Source of the DNA: RUG11198 sp036342255
GTDB lineage: Bacteria > Bacillota_I > Bacilli_A > RF39 > UBA660
Direction of reading: 5' to 3'
Length of the DNA: 64,000 bases
Assembly: GCA_036342255.1 (NCBI GenBank)
Contig: JAZAUS010000002.1
Span: 62,001-126,000, forward strand
Shown piece after piece: positions 8,605 through 17,966 of the stretch (its first letter is position 1; every line of letters starts with the position of its first letter). The notes beneath the pieces are model-generated. The model ran no database searches, was not told where the DNA came from, and saw only the letters and a list, made by a program, of their open reading frames with translations. Made by a program: the position numbers and the translations under genes.

Positions 8605-8877
8605 CTATTCTTTATTATTCTCGTCTTGGATAGTATCTAGTATTGTCTCAATTATTTTCCATTCTCTATCTGTTTCAATTGGTATTAATTCTGTTTTCTC
8701 TTCGTTAGGATTATATATTGAAGCATATACTTTTATATTTCCTTTTTCATCTGTTGTATTATCTGTATAGACAATATAACTTTTTTTTGTTTCTTCTGAA
8801 TCAAATGTAAATAATACTTCACATGTTATTTCTTTCCCATTTTCATCTAGTACTGTAAAATTTGTTTTTTCTTTCAT
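8605..8877 (-). CDS. DUF1292 family protein (YrzB-like)
   Basis: A 90-residue cytoplasmic protein whose pattern, FTVLDENGKEITCEVLFTF followed by SYIVYTDN and VYASIYNP, matches the DUF1292 family. Members almost always lie beside ruvX in Firmicutes, as here (two bases after ruvX, 14 before mltG). The biochemical role of the family is unknown. Confidence 0.85.
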   Translation of the reverse strand: MKEKTNFTVLDENGKEITCEVLFTFDSEETKKSYIVYTDNTTDEKGNIKVYASIYNPNEEKTELIPIETDREWKIIETILDTIQDENNKE

Positions 8878-8879
8878 AT

Positions 8880-9302
8880 TTATTCACCTTTCCTATCTAA
8901 ATAATTTTGGAGTATTAATAGGGCTGAGATGCCATCTTTTTTCTGTTTTCTTTTTTTTCTAGATATATCAGCTTCAATCATGACATTATTGGAGATGACT
9001 GTTGTTAATCTTTCATCTTCTAATATTACTTCAACATTATTAATATTCTCTTCAATTTTCTTTTTAAAATCTAATGTAATTATGGCTCTTTCACCTAAAG
9101 AATTGTTCATATTTTTTGGTAGTCCTAATATTATTTTCGATACATTGTTTTCTTTAACTATTTGAGATAGAGGTTCTATTAAGCTATCATAATTTTCATC
9201 TTTAAATCTTATGGTTGTTAGGATATTAGCTATTGTCCCTGTTGCATCAGATATTGATACACCTAGGGTTTTACTTCCTAAATCCAATCCAATATATCGC
9301 AA
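8880..9302 (-). CDS. ruvX: RuvX/YqgF family RNase H-fold nuclease
   Basis: RNase H-fold protein of 140 residues, annotated in the family as a Holliday-junction resolvase-like enzyme and also implicated in 16S rRNA processing. Visible marks are YIGLDLGSKTLGVSISD with the first acidic residue, IILGLPKNMNNS, and the acidic EDERLTTV. An upstream GTG at 9311 is possible, but AGGTGAT sits five bases before TTG 9302. TTG 9302 also gives the usual short family start MRYIGLDLG, so I prefer it. It is the first gene of the ruvX-DUF1292-mltG operon. Confidence 0.92.
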   Translation of the reverse strand: MRYIGLDLGSKTLGVSISDATGTIANILTTIRFKDENYDSLIEPLSQIVKENNVSKIILGLPKNMNNSLGERAIITLDFKKKIEENINNVEVILEDERLTTVISNNVMIEADISRKKRKQKKDGISALLILQNYLDRKGE

Positions 9303-9347
9303 TTTAATCACCTACTTGTCATGTAGATTATATCATTATAATATAAA

Positions 9348-9941
9348 TTATTCAACTTTATTCTTATCTAAAAAGTATTTATATATTTGGAACCAGCTAT
9401 AAACACGTACTACATTTTCTTTATTTACTTCTAAATTATATGGAGCATCAAAACATAATACGGGAATATGATTACTTATTTCTTCTACATTATTAGCTTT
9501 ATCTTCAATCATTATATCTATATTATTTTTTAAACATTTCTCTTTTTTATTACCTGGACCTGCTAGTATTTCATCATATTCTATATCATGTTTTTTTAAC
9601 CATTCTTCGACATAAAAATTCATTGTATCAGCATATTGATTAGTTAGATAACGATTATCTCTTGCTGATAATATTACTATTTCATGTCCCATGTCTTTTA
9701 AACTACTTATTACTCTTGCTGCATATGGTCTTGATGGTATTGATACCATCAAATCAAATATATACTCTTTCCAAAATTTATTATTTTCTTCATCTGTTAA
9801 AAAGAATTGTTCTTCTATTAGATATCTATATGGGTTAAATCCTCTATCGATATTATTATCTATACAAAATTTATATCCGCATGAGTAATGCCACTGGCCT
9901 ACATCATTTAAAACTCCATCTATATCTATACCTATTCTCAT
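9348..9941 (-). CDS. HAD-superfamily hydrolase, 5' nucleotidase-like
   Basis: The 197-residue protein starts with the HAD motif I DIDGVLND, holding the nucleophile and acid/base aspartates. ILSARD fits motif II, the Lys-rich GNKKEKC fits motif III, and IMIEDKANN fits motif IV. The arrangement resembles the 5'(3')-deoxyribonucleotidase/YqfW-like group, which removes phosphate from nucleotides. The substrate cannot be settled from sequence. It lies 45 bases upstream of ruvX and may share its transcript. Confidence 0.8.
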   Translation of the reverse strand: MRIGIDIDGVLNDVGQWHYSCGYKFCIDNNIDRGFNPYRYLIEEQFFLTDEENNKFWKEYIFDLMVSIPSRPYAARVISSLKDMGHEIVILSARDNRYLTNQYADTMNFYVEEWLKKHDIEYDEILAGPGNKKEKCLKNNIDIMIEDKANNVEEISNHIPVLCFDAPYNLEVNKENVVRVYSWFQIYKYFLDKNKVE

Positions 9942-10005
9942 TACACGCCTCCCTACTTTCTAATTTAATTGTATCATAATAATTTGAAAATTCCTAGAAA
10001 AAAAT

Positions 10006-10036
10006 AAAATCATTAGTAATTTATACTAATGATTTT
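10006..10036 (-). terminator. Terminator of the large adhesin gene
   Basis: AAAATCATTAGTA (10006-10018) and TACTAATGATTTT (10024-10036) form a 13-pair stem followed leftward by a T run. It lies 13 bases after the stop codon. Confidence 0.88.
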
Positions 10037-10048
10037 ACATATTTATAT

Positions 10049-13000
10049 TTAATTTGCTTTTCTTCTTTTTTTAGCAATTGTAATAGAACCAAGTCCCATT
10101 GATAATCCACCAAATAATGTTGGAATTACAGTTTTAGATGAAGCTGTATTTTCAACTATTATCTCTCTACCTGGCTTATCAGGTGTTGGTGTAGGTGTAG
10201 GTGTTGGCGTAGGTGTTGGCGTTGGAGCTGGTTTTGGTGTATTGTACATTACTACCTTAGTAGTTGTTCCATCTGCATTAACTGTGAATGTAATAGTTTC
10301 ATCACTTAATATATATCCGTTAGGAGCTATTACTTCATTTAAAGTATATTCTCCTGGAACTAATCCTGTTATTAAGTGTGGAGTATTTGTTGATGTCCAT
10401 GAATCAATTACATTTCCGTTAGCATCTTTTACTACTAATTTTGCTCCTGGAACTTCTTTTCCATTTGTTATATCTTGCTTACTTATAGAAACTTTTGTTT
10501 CAACTGGAGTATTGTTCATAATAACTGAATTAATACTTACACCATTAGCATCTTTTAATGTACCATCTTCATTTATAGTAAATGTTACTGGTATATTGTT
10601 TAAGATGTAGCCACTTGGTGCTTGTGTTTCGGTTAATGTATATGTTCCTTGTGTTAATTCAATATAATGAGCTTCTGCTGTTGATACCCATGTATCTATT
10701 ACTTTACCTGTTGAATCATTTATAGTTAGAGTTGCTCCTGCTATATTCTTGTGTGTTTTAGCATCTTGTTTAATAATAGGAATATTAAATGGTGTAATTT
10801 TCTTTTCATTATACATGATTACTTTATCAATTGCTTTTCCATTATTATTTACAAGTTTGCTATTTTCATCAACTCTAAATGTTATTGTTTCTGTTGATAG
10901 GATGTAGCCCTCTGGGGCAACTGTTTCGGTTAAAGTATATGTTCCTTCAACAAGATTATTTATTACATGAATTTCATTTGTTGATACCCATGTATCAATT
11001 ATATTGCCATTAGCATCTTTTACTACTAAAGTTGCTCCTGGTAACTCTTTTGATGTTGTTATATCTTGTTTGCTGATTTTAACATTTGTTTTTGGTATTG
11101 GTTTATTTAACATTACTACTTTATCAATCTTTTTACCTGATTCATCTGTTAATATTCCATTTTCATCAATTGTAAATTTGATTGTTTCTGTAGATAATAC
11201 ATATCCATTTGGTGCTTGTGTTTCTGTTAATGTATATGTTCCTGCTTCTATATCATTAATAGTGTGCACTTCATTTGTTGATACCCATGTATCAATTACT
11301 TTTCCATTAGCGTCTTTTACTACTAATGTAGCACCTGGAAGTTCTTTTGATGTTGCTATATCTTGTTTGCTAATATCTACTTTTTTAGGTTTCTTCAATT
11401 CATTATACATAACAATTTTACTAACTTCTTTACCTGATGCATCTGTTAATTTTCCATTTTCATCAATTGTAAATTTAATTGTTTCTGTACTTAATATATA
11501 ACCATTTGGTGCTTGTGTTTCTGTTAATGTATATGTTCCTGCTTCTATATCATTGATAGTATGTGGTGTGTTAGTTGATACCCATGTATCAATTACTTTT
11601 TCACTTGCATCTTTTACTACTAATGTAGCACCTGGTAATTCTTTTGATGTTGCTATATCTTGTTTGCTAATAGTCACTTTCTTTACAGTAGTTGGTTTAT
11701 TAAACATAACTACTTTATCAATAGTTTTTCCACTTGCATCTGTTATTTTACCATCTTCTGAAACTTTAAACTTAATTGTTTCTTTGCTTAATTCATATCC
11801 ATTTGGTGCATTTGTTTCTTTTAATGTGTAAGTACCTGCTTCTACATCGTTAATAACGTGTGGTACATTTGTAGAGATCCAAGTATCAATAATATTATTA
11901 TTACTATCAATTACAGCAAGACTAGCACCTGGTAATTCTTCATTATTAGTTATATCTTTTTTGCTTATAGTTACTGGTTTCTTTTCTTTTAATTCATTAT
12001 ACATAACTACTTTATCAATAGTTTTACCATTTTTATCTGTTAAATTTCCATCTTTATCTAATGTAAATTTAATTTTTTCAGTACTTAATTTGTATCCATT
12101 TGGAGATACTACTTCAGTTAAGGTATAAGTACCTGCAATTATATATTTAATAATATGTGGTTCATCTGTTGATACCCATGTATCAATTACTTTACCTTTT
12201 TCATCTTCTACTTTAAGAGTTGCTCCTGGTAATTCTTTTTTAGTAGCTATATCTTGTTTACTTATTTTAATATCCATTTCTTTTTGTGGAGTATTATACA
12301 TAACTACTTTATCTATAGATTTACCATTAGCATCTGTTAATTTACCATATTTATCTATTGTAAATGTAACAGTCTCTTTAGTTTCAACATATCCTTTTGG
12401 TGTTATAGTTTCACTTAATGTATAAGTACCTGCTTTTAAGCCTTTAATATTGTGAGGTTCATTAGTTGATACCCATTTTTCAACTTCTTTACCTGATGCA
12501 TCTTTTAATACTAAAGTTGCTCCTGGTAATTCTTGGTTTGTAGTAACATCTTGTTTGCTAATTTTTGTTTCGTTTTGAGCATTTTTCATTACTACTTTAT
12601 CTATAGAATTGCCATTAGCATCTGTTAATTTTCCATATTTATCTAATGTAAATTTAATTGTTTCTGTACTTAAAGAGTAGCCATCTGGTGATGTAATTTC
12701 AGTTAAAGTATAAGTACCTGCTTTTAAGCCTTTTACATGATGAGTTGTTGTTGTTGATACCCATTTTTCAACTTCTTTACCTGATGCATCTTTTAGTACT
12801 AAAGTTGCTCCTGGTAATTCTGCGGTTCCTGTAATAGATTGTTTGCTTATTTCAACATCTGTTTGAGCATTTTTCATTACTACTTTATCTATAGCTTTAC
12901 CACTTGCATCTGTTAATTTTCCATTAGCGTCAATTGTAAATTTAATAGTTTCTGTACTTAATTTATATCCATCTGGTGATGTAATCTCAGTTAAAGAATA

Positions 13001-13999
13001 AGTACCAGCCATTAAACCTTTTACATGATGAGTTGTTGTTGTTGATACCCATCTTTCAATTTCTTTACCTGATGCATCTTTTAATACTAAAGTTGCTCCT
13101 GGTAATTCAGCTGTACCTGTTATTGATTGTTTACTTATTTCAACTTCTTTTCCTTTAGTAATATTTAATGTTACTGAACTAGAAGCTGTTTTTGTATCAG
13201 TAAATACTACAGCCATTTTTTGGTAAGTACTATTACTTGGTTTATAGTTTTGACCATTATAAATAGTTTTTGAATTGCTTGCTGTTACTTTGAATGATTC
13301 TGTAAGCTTTGTAATACTTGATGCTGGTACATATACATATAAATATCCATCAGTTACTTTATATGTAGTACCAGTAGGTGCTCCTGATAATGTAATCTTG
13401 TATGATGAAGTTGAACTTGTTAACTTAATCTTACTTGATACATATTGACTTCCACTTAAAGTCATTTCTTTGTTACTTACAGAAAGACTTATAGTTGGAG
13501 CACTTTTATCAATCTTTGGTTGTTTTTTAGCAGCTGCAACAATACTTCTAATTTTCTTAGCTGTTGCAGAATCACTATTATAAACCTTACTTCTAAATGT
13601 AGATACTGAATTTGATTTACTCATAATTCCTGTATCTGACATATAGATCCATAATGCAGTTTGATAGATAAAGAAATCGCTGTTACTTTTAACATTTTTT
13701 TCTGCTTCTTTTAGGATGTAATATTTTCCTTTATCATCAACGATATCATCTTTTTTGTATGTTACACCACTATAAGGTGTCTTTTTAGCATATGTTATAC
13801 AATATGCCCATTTGCCACTTGTTGTCTTTTTAACATGGAATGTTTGTGGAAAAGACATTGGTGGATTTTTGTAATCAGTGCTTTTAATAGTTAAACTACT
13901 AGCTACACTTTCAGCGTTTACTAGAGTAACACCTAATAAAGCTGATAAAATCATTGTTAGGACTAATGATCCTAATAATTTAAGCTTATTTTTCATCAT
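10049..13999 (-). CDS. Large thioester-domain adhesin with ten Cna-B repeats
   Basis: About 1316 residues from the ATG at 13999, chosen because AGGGGAGG at 14007-14014 precedes it; a longer in-frame start at 14038 lacks this. Order: signal peptide ending VNAES; thioester domain with Cys in WAYCITYAK and Gln in FIYQTALWIY; Ser/Thr-rich linker; ten Cna-B/SpaA repeats of ~95 residues. Each repeat has Lys in ISKQ, Glu in YTLTE and Asn in VVMYN for isopeptide cross-links. A Pro-Thr repeat, then GREIIVENTASS, a hydrophobic stretch and KKRRKAN form a sorting-signal-like tail without a true LPxTG. In the family the thioester captures host amines and the repeats form a stiff stalk. Repeats 1 and 2 are nearly identical in DNA. 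Confidence 0.93.
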   Translation of the reverse strand: MMKNKLKLLGSLVLTMILSALLGVTLVNAESVASSLTIKSTDYKNPPMSFPQTFHVKKTTSGKWAYCITYAKKTPYSGVTYKKDDIVDDKGKYYILKEAEKNVKSNSDFFIYQTALWIYMSDTGIMSKSNSVSTFRSKVYNSDSATAKKIRSIVAAAKKQPKIDKSAPTISLSVSNKEMTLSGSQYVSSKIKLTSSTSSYKITLSGAPTGTTYKVTDGYLYVYVPASSITKLTESFKVTASNSKTIYNGQNYKPSNSTYQKMAVVFTDTKTASSSVTLNITKGKEVEISKQSITGTAELPGATLVLKDASGKEIERWVSTTTTHHVKGLMAGTYSLTEITSPDGYKLSTETIKFTIDANGKLTDASGKAIDKVVMKNAQTDVEISKQSITGTAELPGATLVLKDASGKEVEKWVSTTTTHHVKGLKAGTYTLTEITSPDGYSLSTETIKFTLDKYGKLTDANGNSIDKVVMKNAQNETKISKQDVTTNQELPGATLVLKDASGKEVEKWVSTNEPHNIKGLKAGTYTLSETITPKGYVETKETVTFTIDKYGKLTDANGKSIDKVVMYNTPQKEMDIKISKQDIATKKELPGATLKVEDEKGKVIDTWVSTDEPHIIKYIIAGTYTLTEVVSPNGYKLSTEKIKFTLDKDGNLTDKNGKTIDKVVMYNELKEKKPVTISKKDITNNEELPGASLAVIDSNNNIIDTWISTNVPHVINDVEAGTYTLKETNAPNGYELSKETIKFKVSEDGKITDASGKTIDKVVMFNKPTTVKKVTISKQDIATSKELPGATLVVKDASEKVIDTWVSTNTPHTINDIEAGTYTLTETQAPNGYILSTETIKFTIDENGKLTDASGKEVSKIVMYNELKKPKKVDISKQDIATSKELPGATLVVKDANGKVIDTWVSTNEVHTINDIEAGTYTLTETQAPNGYVLSTETIKFTIDENGILTDESGKKIDKVVMLNKPIPKTNVKISKQDITTSKELPGATLVVKDANGNIIDTWVSTNEIHVINNLVEGTYTLTETVAPEGYILSTETITFRVDENSKLVNNNGKAIDKVIMYNEKKITPFNIPIIKQDAKTHKNIAGATLTINDSTGKVIDTWVSTAEAHYIELTQGTYTLTETQAPSGYILNNIPVTFTINEDGTLKDANGVSINSVIMNNTPVETKVSISKQDITNGKEVPGAKLVVKDANGNVIDSWTSTNTPHLITGLVPGEYTLNEVIAPNGYILSDETITFTVNADGTTTKVVMYNTPKPAPTPTPTPTPTPTPTPDKPGREIIVENTASSKTVIPTLFGGLSMGLGSITIAKKRRKAN
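10183..10232 (-). repeat. Pro-Thr dipeptide repeat (wall-spanning segment)
   Basis: A six-base microsatellite encodes alternating Pro-Thr between the last Cna-B repeat and the sorting-like tail of the adhesin. Such segments usually cross the peptidoglycan, and slippage here would change their length. Confidence 0.8.
12575..13150 (-). repeat. Two near-identical ~288-base Cna-B repeat units
   Basis: Repeats 1 (about 12865-13150) and 2 (about 12575-12864) of the adhesin differ at few positions, for example Arg versus Lys after KEIE/KEVE, whereas the later repeats are clearly diverged. This suggests recent duplication or gene conversion. Confidence 0.8.
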
Positions 14000-14028
14000 A
14001 AAAAAACCTCCCCTGAAATTGGCTCCAT

Positions 14029-14057
14029 ATTTTAACACTGTTTGTTAACTGTGTCAA
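14029..14057 (-). promoter_or_regulatory. Sigma-A promoter of the large adhesin gene
   Basis: TTGACA (14057-14052), 17-base spacer, TAAAAT (14034-14029) preceded by TGT (extended -10). This is a strong consensus promoter 30 bases before the gene. Confidence 0.82.
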
Positions 14058-14184
14058 GCTTTTTCTATAAAAAAAAGGTTTTTTTTATTTACTTTTAATT
14101 AATAATTTTTTTATTATATTAGTAGTTAATTTGGGATAGATTATATGTATTATTTTTATTTTTATAAAAATATTTATACTTTTA

Positions 14185-14213
14185 TTGATATTTTATATTT
14201 ATTTTGATATAAT
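14185..14213 (+). promoter_or_regulatory. Sigma-A promoter of the 14238 gene
   Basis: TTGATA (14185-14190), 17-base spacer, TATAAT (14208-14213) with TGA before the -10. GAGGG follows shortly before the ATG. Confidence 0.75.
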
Positions 14214-14237
14214 TTTTGTAGTTAGTGAGGGATATTT

Positions 14238-15359
14238 ATGAAAGATTCGAATGCAAATTCAAGTGCGAAATTGGATTCTAGTTTTTTAATTAGAATACTT
14301 GTTGTTTTAGTAGTAATTGTGTTGGGTGTGGTTGTTTTTTCACTGATATATTATAACTTTTTCTTTAAAAAGAGCTATAGTGAAATAGAAGGCATTATGG
14401 CTGATGCTGCTAAGCAATATTATAGTGAACATAAGAAGGGATTACCAAAGATACCTGGTGATACAACAGAAGTTAAAGTATCTACTTTAGTTGCTGGTGA
14501 TTATATGAAGAGTATTTCTGATTATGTAAAAGATGAAGATGTGGCTTGTAAAGCAGTTGTTAGAGTAACTAATGTTAATAATAATTATCGTTATAATCCA
14601 CTTTTGGATTGTGGTAGATATCATAGCTATGAGATGATGATTGATCATTTAAAGACAAAAGTTAAAGTTGTTACAGAAAAAGATGGTTTGTATCAAATTG
14701 GTGATGATTTGGTATATCGTGGTGAGAAGATTAATAATCATGTTAAGTTTGCTGGTCAAAGTTGGAGAATTATAAAAATATCTAATGATAAGATGATATT
14801 AATATATGATGATAAACTTGAAAAAACTGTATGGGATGATAGATATAATAAAAATAGAGATAATAGTGTTGGTATAAATGATTATTCAGTTAGTAGAATA
14901 AAAGATTATTTAGCTAAGTTATATAGAGGAAGTAAGTTAATAAAATCTGATAGTGATAAGTTGCTTTTATCAAATTTTAATTTAGATATTGGTAAAGTTG
15001 GAGAAGATGATGATGATCATAAGGGTGATTTGGTAAGATCTTCTACTATTAGTAATCAATATATTGGTATGCTTAATTTATCTGAATTTATGAATGCTAG
15101 TTTGGATAAGGAATGTGCTAGTGCTTCTAGTCAATCTTGTTCTAATTATAATTATTTAGCAGAAAGTGAGTATAATTATTGGACTATAACTGGTGATAAG
15201 AATACTACTCATAAAGTTTTTAAGTTTATTGCAGATGAGGGTACTTCTTTATCTAATGCTAATTCGCCTACTTATGTTAGACCGGTTGTAGCAATTGTTA
15301 AAGATGCGGTTTTTGTTAGTGGTAATGGATCACTTAAAAAACCTTATGTTTTTAGATAA
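14238..15359 (+). CDS. Membrane-anchored exported protein, unknown function
   Basis: The 373-residue protein has a short cytoplasmic start, one membrane helix (~18-45), and an exported body. The first part (SYSEIEGIMADAAKQYYSEH, then STLVAGDYMK and paired Cys in ACKAVVRV/LLDCGRY) looks like a pseudopilin-style helix plus a small disulphide domain. The second part (VKFAGQSWRIIKI, VWDDRYN, INDYSVSRIKDYL, YVRPVVAIV) resembles DUF6273-like extracytoplasmic domains common in gut Firmicutes. The Cys residues at CASASSQSC could form another disulphide. It has its own promoter and a weak terminator. No catalytic motif is recognised. Confidence 0.75.
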   Translation: MKDSNANSSAKLDSSFLIRILVVLVVIVLGVVVFSLIYYNFFFKKSYSEIEGIMADAAKQYYSEHKKGLPKIPGDTTEVKVSTLVAGDYMKSISDYVKDEDVACKAVVRVTNVNNNYRYNPLLDCGRYHSYEMMIDHLKTKVKVVTEKDGLYQIGDDLVYRGEKINNHVKFAGQSWRIIKISNDKMILIYDDKLEKTVWDDRYNKNRDNSVGINDYSVSRIKDYLAKLYRGSKLIKSDSDKLLLSNFNLDIGKVGEDDDDHKGDLVRSSTISNQYIGMLNLSEFMNASLDKECASASSQSCSNYNYLAESEYNYWTITGDKNTTHKVFKFIADEGTSLSNANSPTYVRPVVAIVKDAVFVSGNGSLKKPYVFR

Positions 15360-15383
15360 AGCTTAGATTTTATAATCTAGCTT
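15359..15383 (+). terminator. Terminator between the 14238 gene and thiI
   Basis: AAGCTTAGATT and AATCTAGCTT form a stem with one bulge followed by T6. It is about 25 bases upstream of thiI, so some read-through is likely. Confidence 0.6.
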
Positions 15384-15407
15384 TTTTATTGAAGAGGATG
15401 TGATATT

Positions 15408-16589
15408 GTGAAAAAAATAATATTAATTAAATATGGTGAATTGACGACAAAGAAAGCTAATCGTAATCTTTTTATAAATATTTTGGCAGATAATATTAAG
15501 AAATCTTTAAAAGAATTTGATATGAAGCTTACTAAAAATAGAGTTAGAATGTTTATTGAGGTAAATGATGATAAAAATTTTGATACTATAATTAATAAGT
15601 TAAAAAATATATTTGGTATTCATAGTATAGTTATTTGTTATGAGACTGATAATAATGAGGTTGATACAATTAAGAAAAATGTATTAGATATTACTAAAGA
15701 GTTAGATTTTAATACTTTTAAGGTTGTTACTAAGCGCAGTAACAAGAAATTTCCTATATCTAGTATGGATTTTAATAATGTAATTGGGGGATTATTATTA
15801 AAGAATTATGATGATATAAAGGTTGATGTTCATAATCCTGAATATATTCTTAAAATTGAGATTAGAGAAAAAAATGCATATATATATTCTAAAGAGATAA
15901 AGGCTGCTGGTGGATATCCGGTTGGAGTTGCTGGTAAGGGTATTCTTATGTTATCTGGAGGTATTGATTCTCCTGTAGCTGGATATTTGGCGATGAAAAG
16001 AGGAATAAAACTAGAATGTTTATATTTTGAGTCTCCTCCTCATACTTCGGAACAAGCTTTAAATAAAGTTAAGAAATTGGTTGATATTTTAAGATGTTAT
16101 CAGCCTGATATTAAGCTTCATGTTATTAAATTTACTGATATTCAAGAAAATATTTATAGAAATATTGATCCTAGTTATATGATTACAATAATGAGAAGAA
16201 TGATGTATAGAATTGCTACTTCTGTTATGAGTAAGAGAAAAGCTTTGGTTTTAATTAATGGGGAGTCAGTTGGTCAAGTGGCTAGTCAGACTTTAAATAG
16301 TATGAGTGTTATTAATAATGTTACTTCTGTTCCTGTTATTAGGCCTGTTGCTTGTTTAGATAAGTTAGAGATAATAGATATAGCTAAAAAAATAGGTACT
16401 TATGAGATATCTATTTTGCCATTTGAAGATTGTTGTACTATTTTTTTACCAAAGCATCCTGTTATAAATCCTAAATTGGATAAATGTATTGAGTATGAGA
16501 ATAATTTTGATTATGAAGTATTGTTGAAAGAAGCTATAGATAATATGGTTACATTTGATATGGATAAAGATAAGAAATATAATTTTTAA
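15408..16589 (+). CDS. thiI: tRNA 4-thiouridine synthase ThiI
   Basis: ThiI adenylates U8 of tRNA and transfers sulfur to make 4-thiouridine; in some bacteria it also serves thiamine synthesis. The 393 residues comprise the N-terminal ferredoxin-like/THUMP region (~1-165) and the PP-loop ATPase domain with MLSGGIDSPVAGYLAMKRG near residue 183. The C-terminal rhodanese domain of E. coli ThiI is missing, as is normal in Firmicutes, where sulfur comes directly from a cysteine desulfurase. That partner (nifZ/iscS) is not in the window. Start is GTG behind GAAGAGGATG. Confidence 0.95.
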   Translation: MKKIILIKYGELTTKKANRNLFINILADNIKKSLKEFDMKLTKNRVRMFIEVNDDKNFDTIINKLKNIFGIHSIVICYETDNNEVDTIKKNVLDITKELDFNTFKVVTKRSNKKFPISSMDFNNVIGGLLLKNYDDIKVDVHNPEYILKIEIREKNAYIYSKEIKAAGGYPVGVAGKGILMLSGGIDSPVAGYLAMKRGIKLECLYFESPPHTSEQALNKVKKLVDILRCYQPDIKLHVIKFTDIQENIYRNIDPSYMITIMRRMMYRIATSVMSKRKALVLINGESVGQVASQTLNSMSVINNVTSVPVIRPVACLDKLEIIDIAKKIGTYEISILPFEDCCTIFLPKHPVINPKLDKCIEYENNFDYEVLLKEAIDNMVTFDMDKDKKYNF

Positions 16590-16610
16590 GAATATTGTTA
16601 TAATTAATAA

Positions 16611-16638
16611 AAAAAATGAATATTACTATTCATTTTTT
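16611..16638. terminator. Bidirectional terminator between thiI and the 16637 gene
   Basis: AAAAAATGAATA (16611-16622) and TATTCATTTTTT (16627-16638) are perfectly complementary with a four-base loop, and A/T runs flank both sides of these convergent genes. Confidence 0.85.
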
Positions 16639-17890
16639 ATTTTAGTATTTTTTGCATACTTGCATTATATATTTGTTTTTGATTATTGTTTAAGGCTTCA
16701 ACATTTACTGCTTTGGTTGTATTTTCATCTATTGTAGCCTTTTTGAAATAATCACCACTTATTTTGATTGCTTTGGCTACGTTATCGATATTTGTTTCTA
16801 TGCTATATTCAAATTTACTATCTGTTTTGGCAACTGATAAGTTTATGGTATATATTTTATCTATTACTTTATAACTATAGATATTAACATTATTCTTTGA
16901 TGTTATTTGTATTACGCTATATAATACTCCATTTTTATTTATTTTAATATTATTCTGGCTTCTATCATATCTTAGTTTATATTTGTCTTTACCGTCTGTA
17001 TAGTTTATTAAATCTTTCTTATATTCAATAACTTCCCTATTATCAGTTGTATTATTTTTAATAATTGCTTTTATGTATTCAACGTTATTAGTAATAGCAT
17101 GATTCTTCATTGTTATATTAACTTTATAATCATCTTTTATTTCTAAATTAGTATCTGATAAGATACTATTGATATTATCTTTAGTTAATTCAGTGCTTAC
17201 TTCTATAATAGGTTTGTTGTCTTCTAAATATATTTTTCTAATGTATTTATCATTTGTTATACTTGTTTGATAATTTTTATTCATTTCAGTTAGTATTCTA
17301 TTAAAGTTATCTATGTTATATAGTTGTTTAAATATTTCATTGGCATTTTTATCTAGAATATTACTATATAGATATTTATTAAAATCTTCTTTTAAATCTT
17401 TAATTGTTTTATCATAGTAATCTAAATCATTTAATTTAATATTATTATTATCCCTTACATAAAAATCTCCTAGGGCTGTTAGTTTAAAGTAATTATCACT
17501 TCCATCTGTATAATATGTCATACTTTTTTTATCTAAAAAAATGTTTTTTCTAATTTGATTATTTTGTTTAGCAAATGAATAGTTATAACTTTCATTGCCA
17601 ATATCCATTTTTCCTTCTATAAGATAATTATTATCTAAGTCATAGTCAAAGATTATACTTTTATAAAATATTTGATATTCATTTTGGAGGTTAGATATGT
17701 TATTTAGGACGATACTTTCGTTATTTAGGATGGTATTGTAGTAGACAACGTAACATATGATTATTATTATAAATGATATAAAGAAACCAAATCTTATAAA
17801 TCTTTTTAGTATTTTAGAGTCGTTTTCATTTTCGTCAGTATATACTTTTTTTTCTTTTAAGATTATATCATATTTATTTTGTTTGCTCAC
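16637..17890 (-). CDS. Single-pass membrane protein with large exported domain, unknown
   Basis: I do not recognise this 417-residue protein. About 28 Lys/Glu-rich cytoplasmic residues precede one membrane helix (~30-50, FFISFIIIIICYVVYY). A long Asn/Lys/Asp-rich extracytoplasmic part follows with many beta-type segments and no Cys. Repeated KYxxxYDR and YxVTM-type strands suggest a lipoprotein-like beta fold. A good start lies after AGGTGGTACT. It stands alone, bounded by the bidirectional terminator and the ruvA terminator. Confidence 0.65.
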   Translation of the reverse strand: MSKQNKYDIILKEKKVYTDENENDSKILKRFIRFGFFISFIIIIICYVVYYNTILNNESIVLNNISNLQNEYQIFYKSIIFDYDLDNNYLIEGKMDIGNESYNYSFAKQNNQIRKNIFLDKKSMTYYTDGSDNYFKLTALGDFYVRDNNNIKLNDLDYYDKTIKDLKEDFNKYLYSNILDKNANEIFKQLYNIDNFNRILTEMNKNYQTSITNDKYIRKIYLEDNKPIIEVSTELTKDNINSILSDTNLEIKDDYKVNITMKNHAITNNVEYIKAIIKNNTTDNREVIEYKKDLINYTDGKDKYKLRYDRSQNNIKINKNGVLYSVIQITSKNNVNIYSYKVIDKIYTINLSVAKTDSKFEYSIETNIDNVAKAIKISGDYFKKATIDENTTKAVNVEALNNNQKQIYNASMQKILK

Positions 17891-17940
17891 AGTACCACCT
17901 CTTTATTATCTATTAAGATTATAACATAAAATAATAAAAA

Positions 17941-17962
17941 AAAATACATTTTTATGTATTTT
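17941..17962 (-). terminator. Terminator of ddl-ruvA
   Basis: AAAATACAT (17941-17949) and ATGTATTTT (17954-17962) with a T4 loop and flanking A/T runs, immediately after the ruvA stop. Confidence 0.7.
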
Positions 17963-17966
17963 ATTT

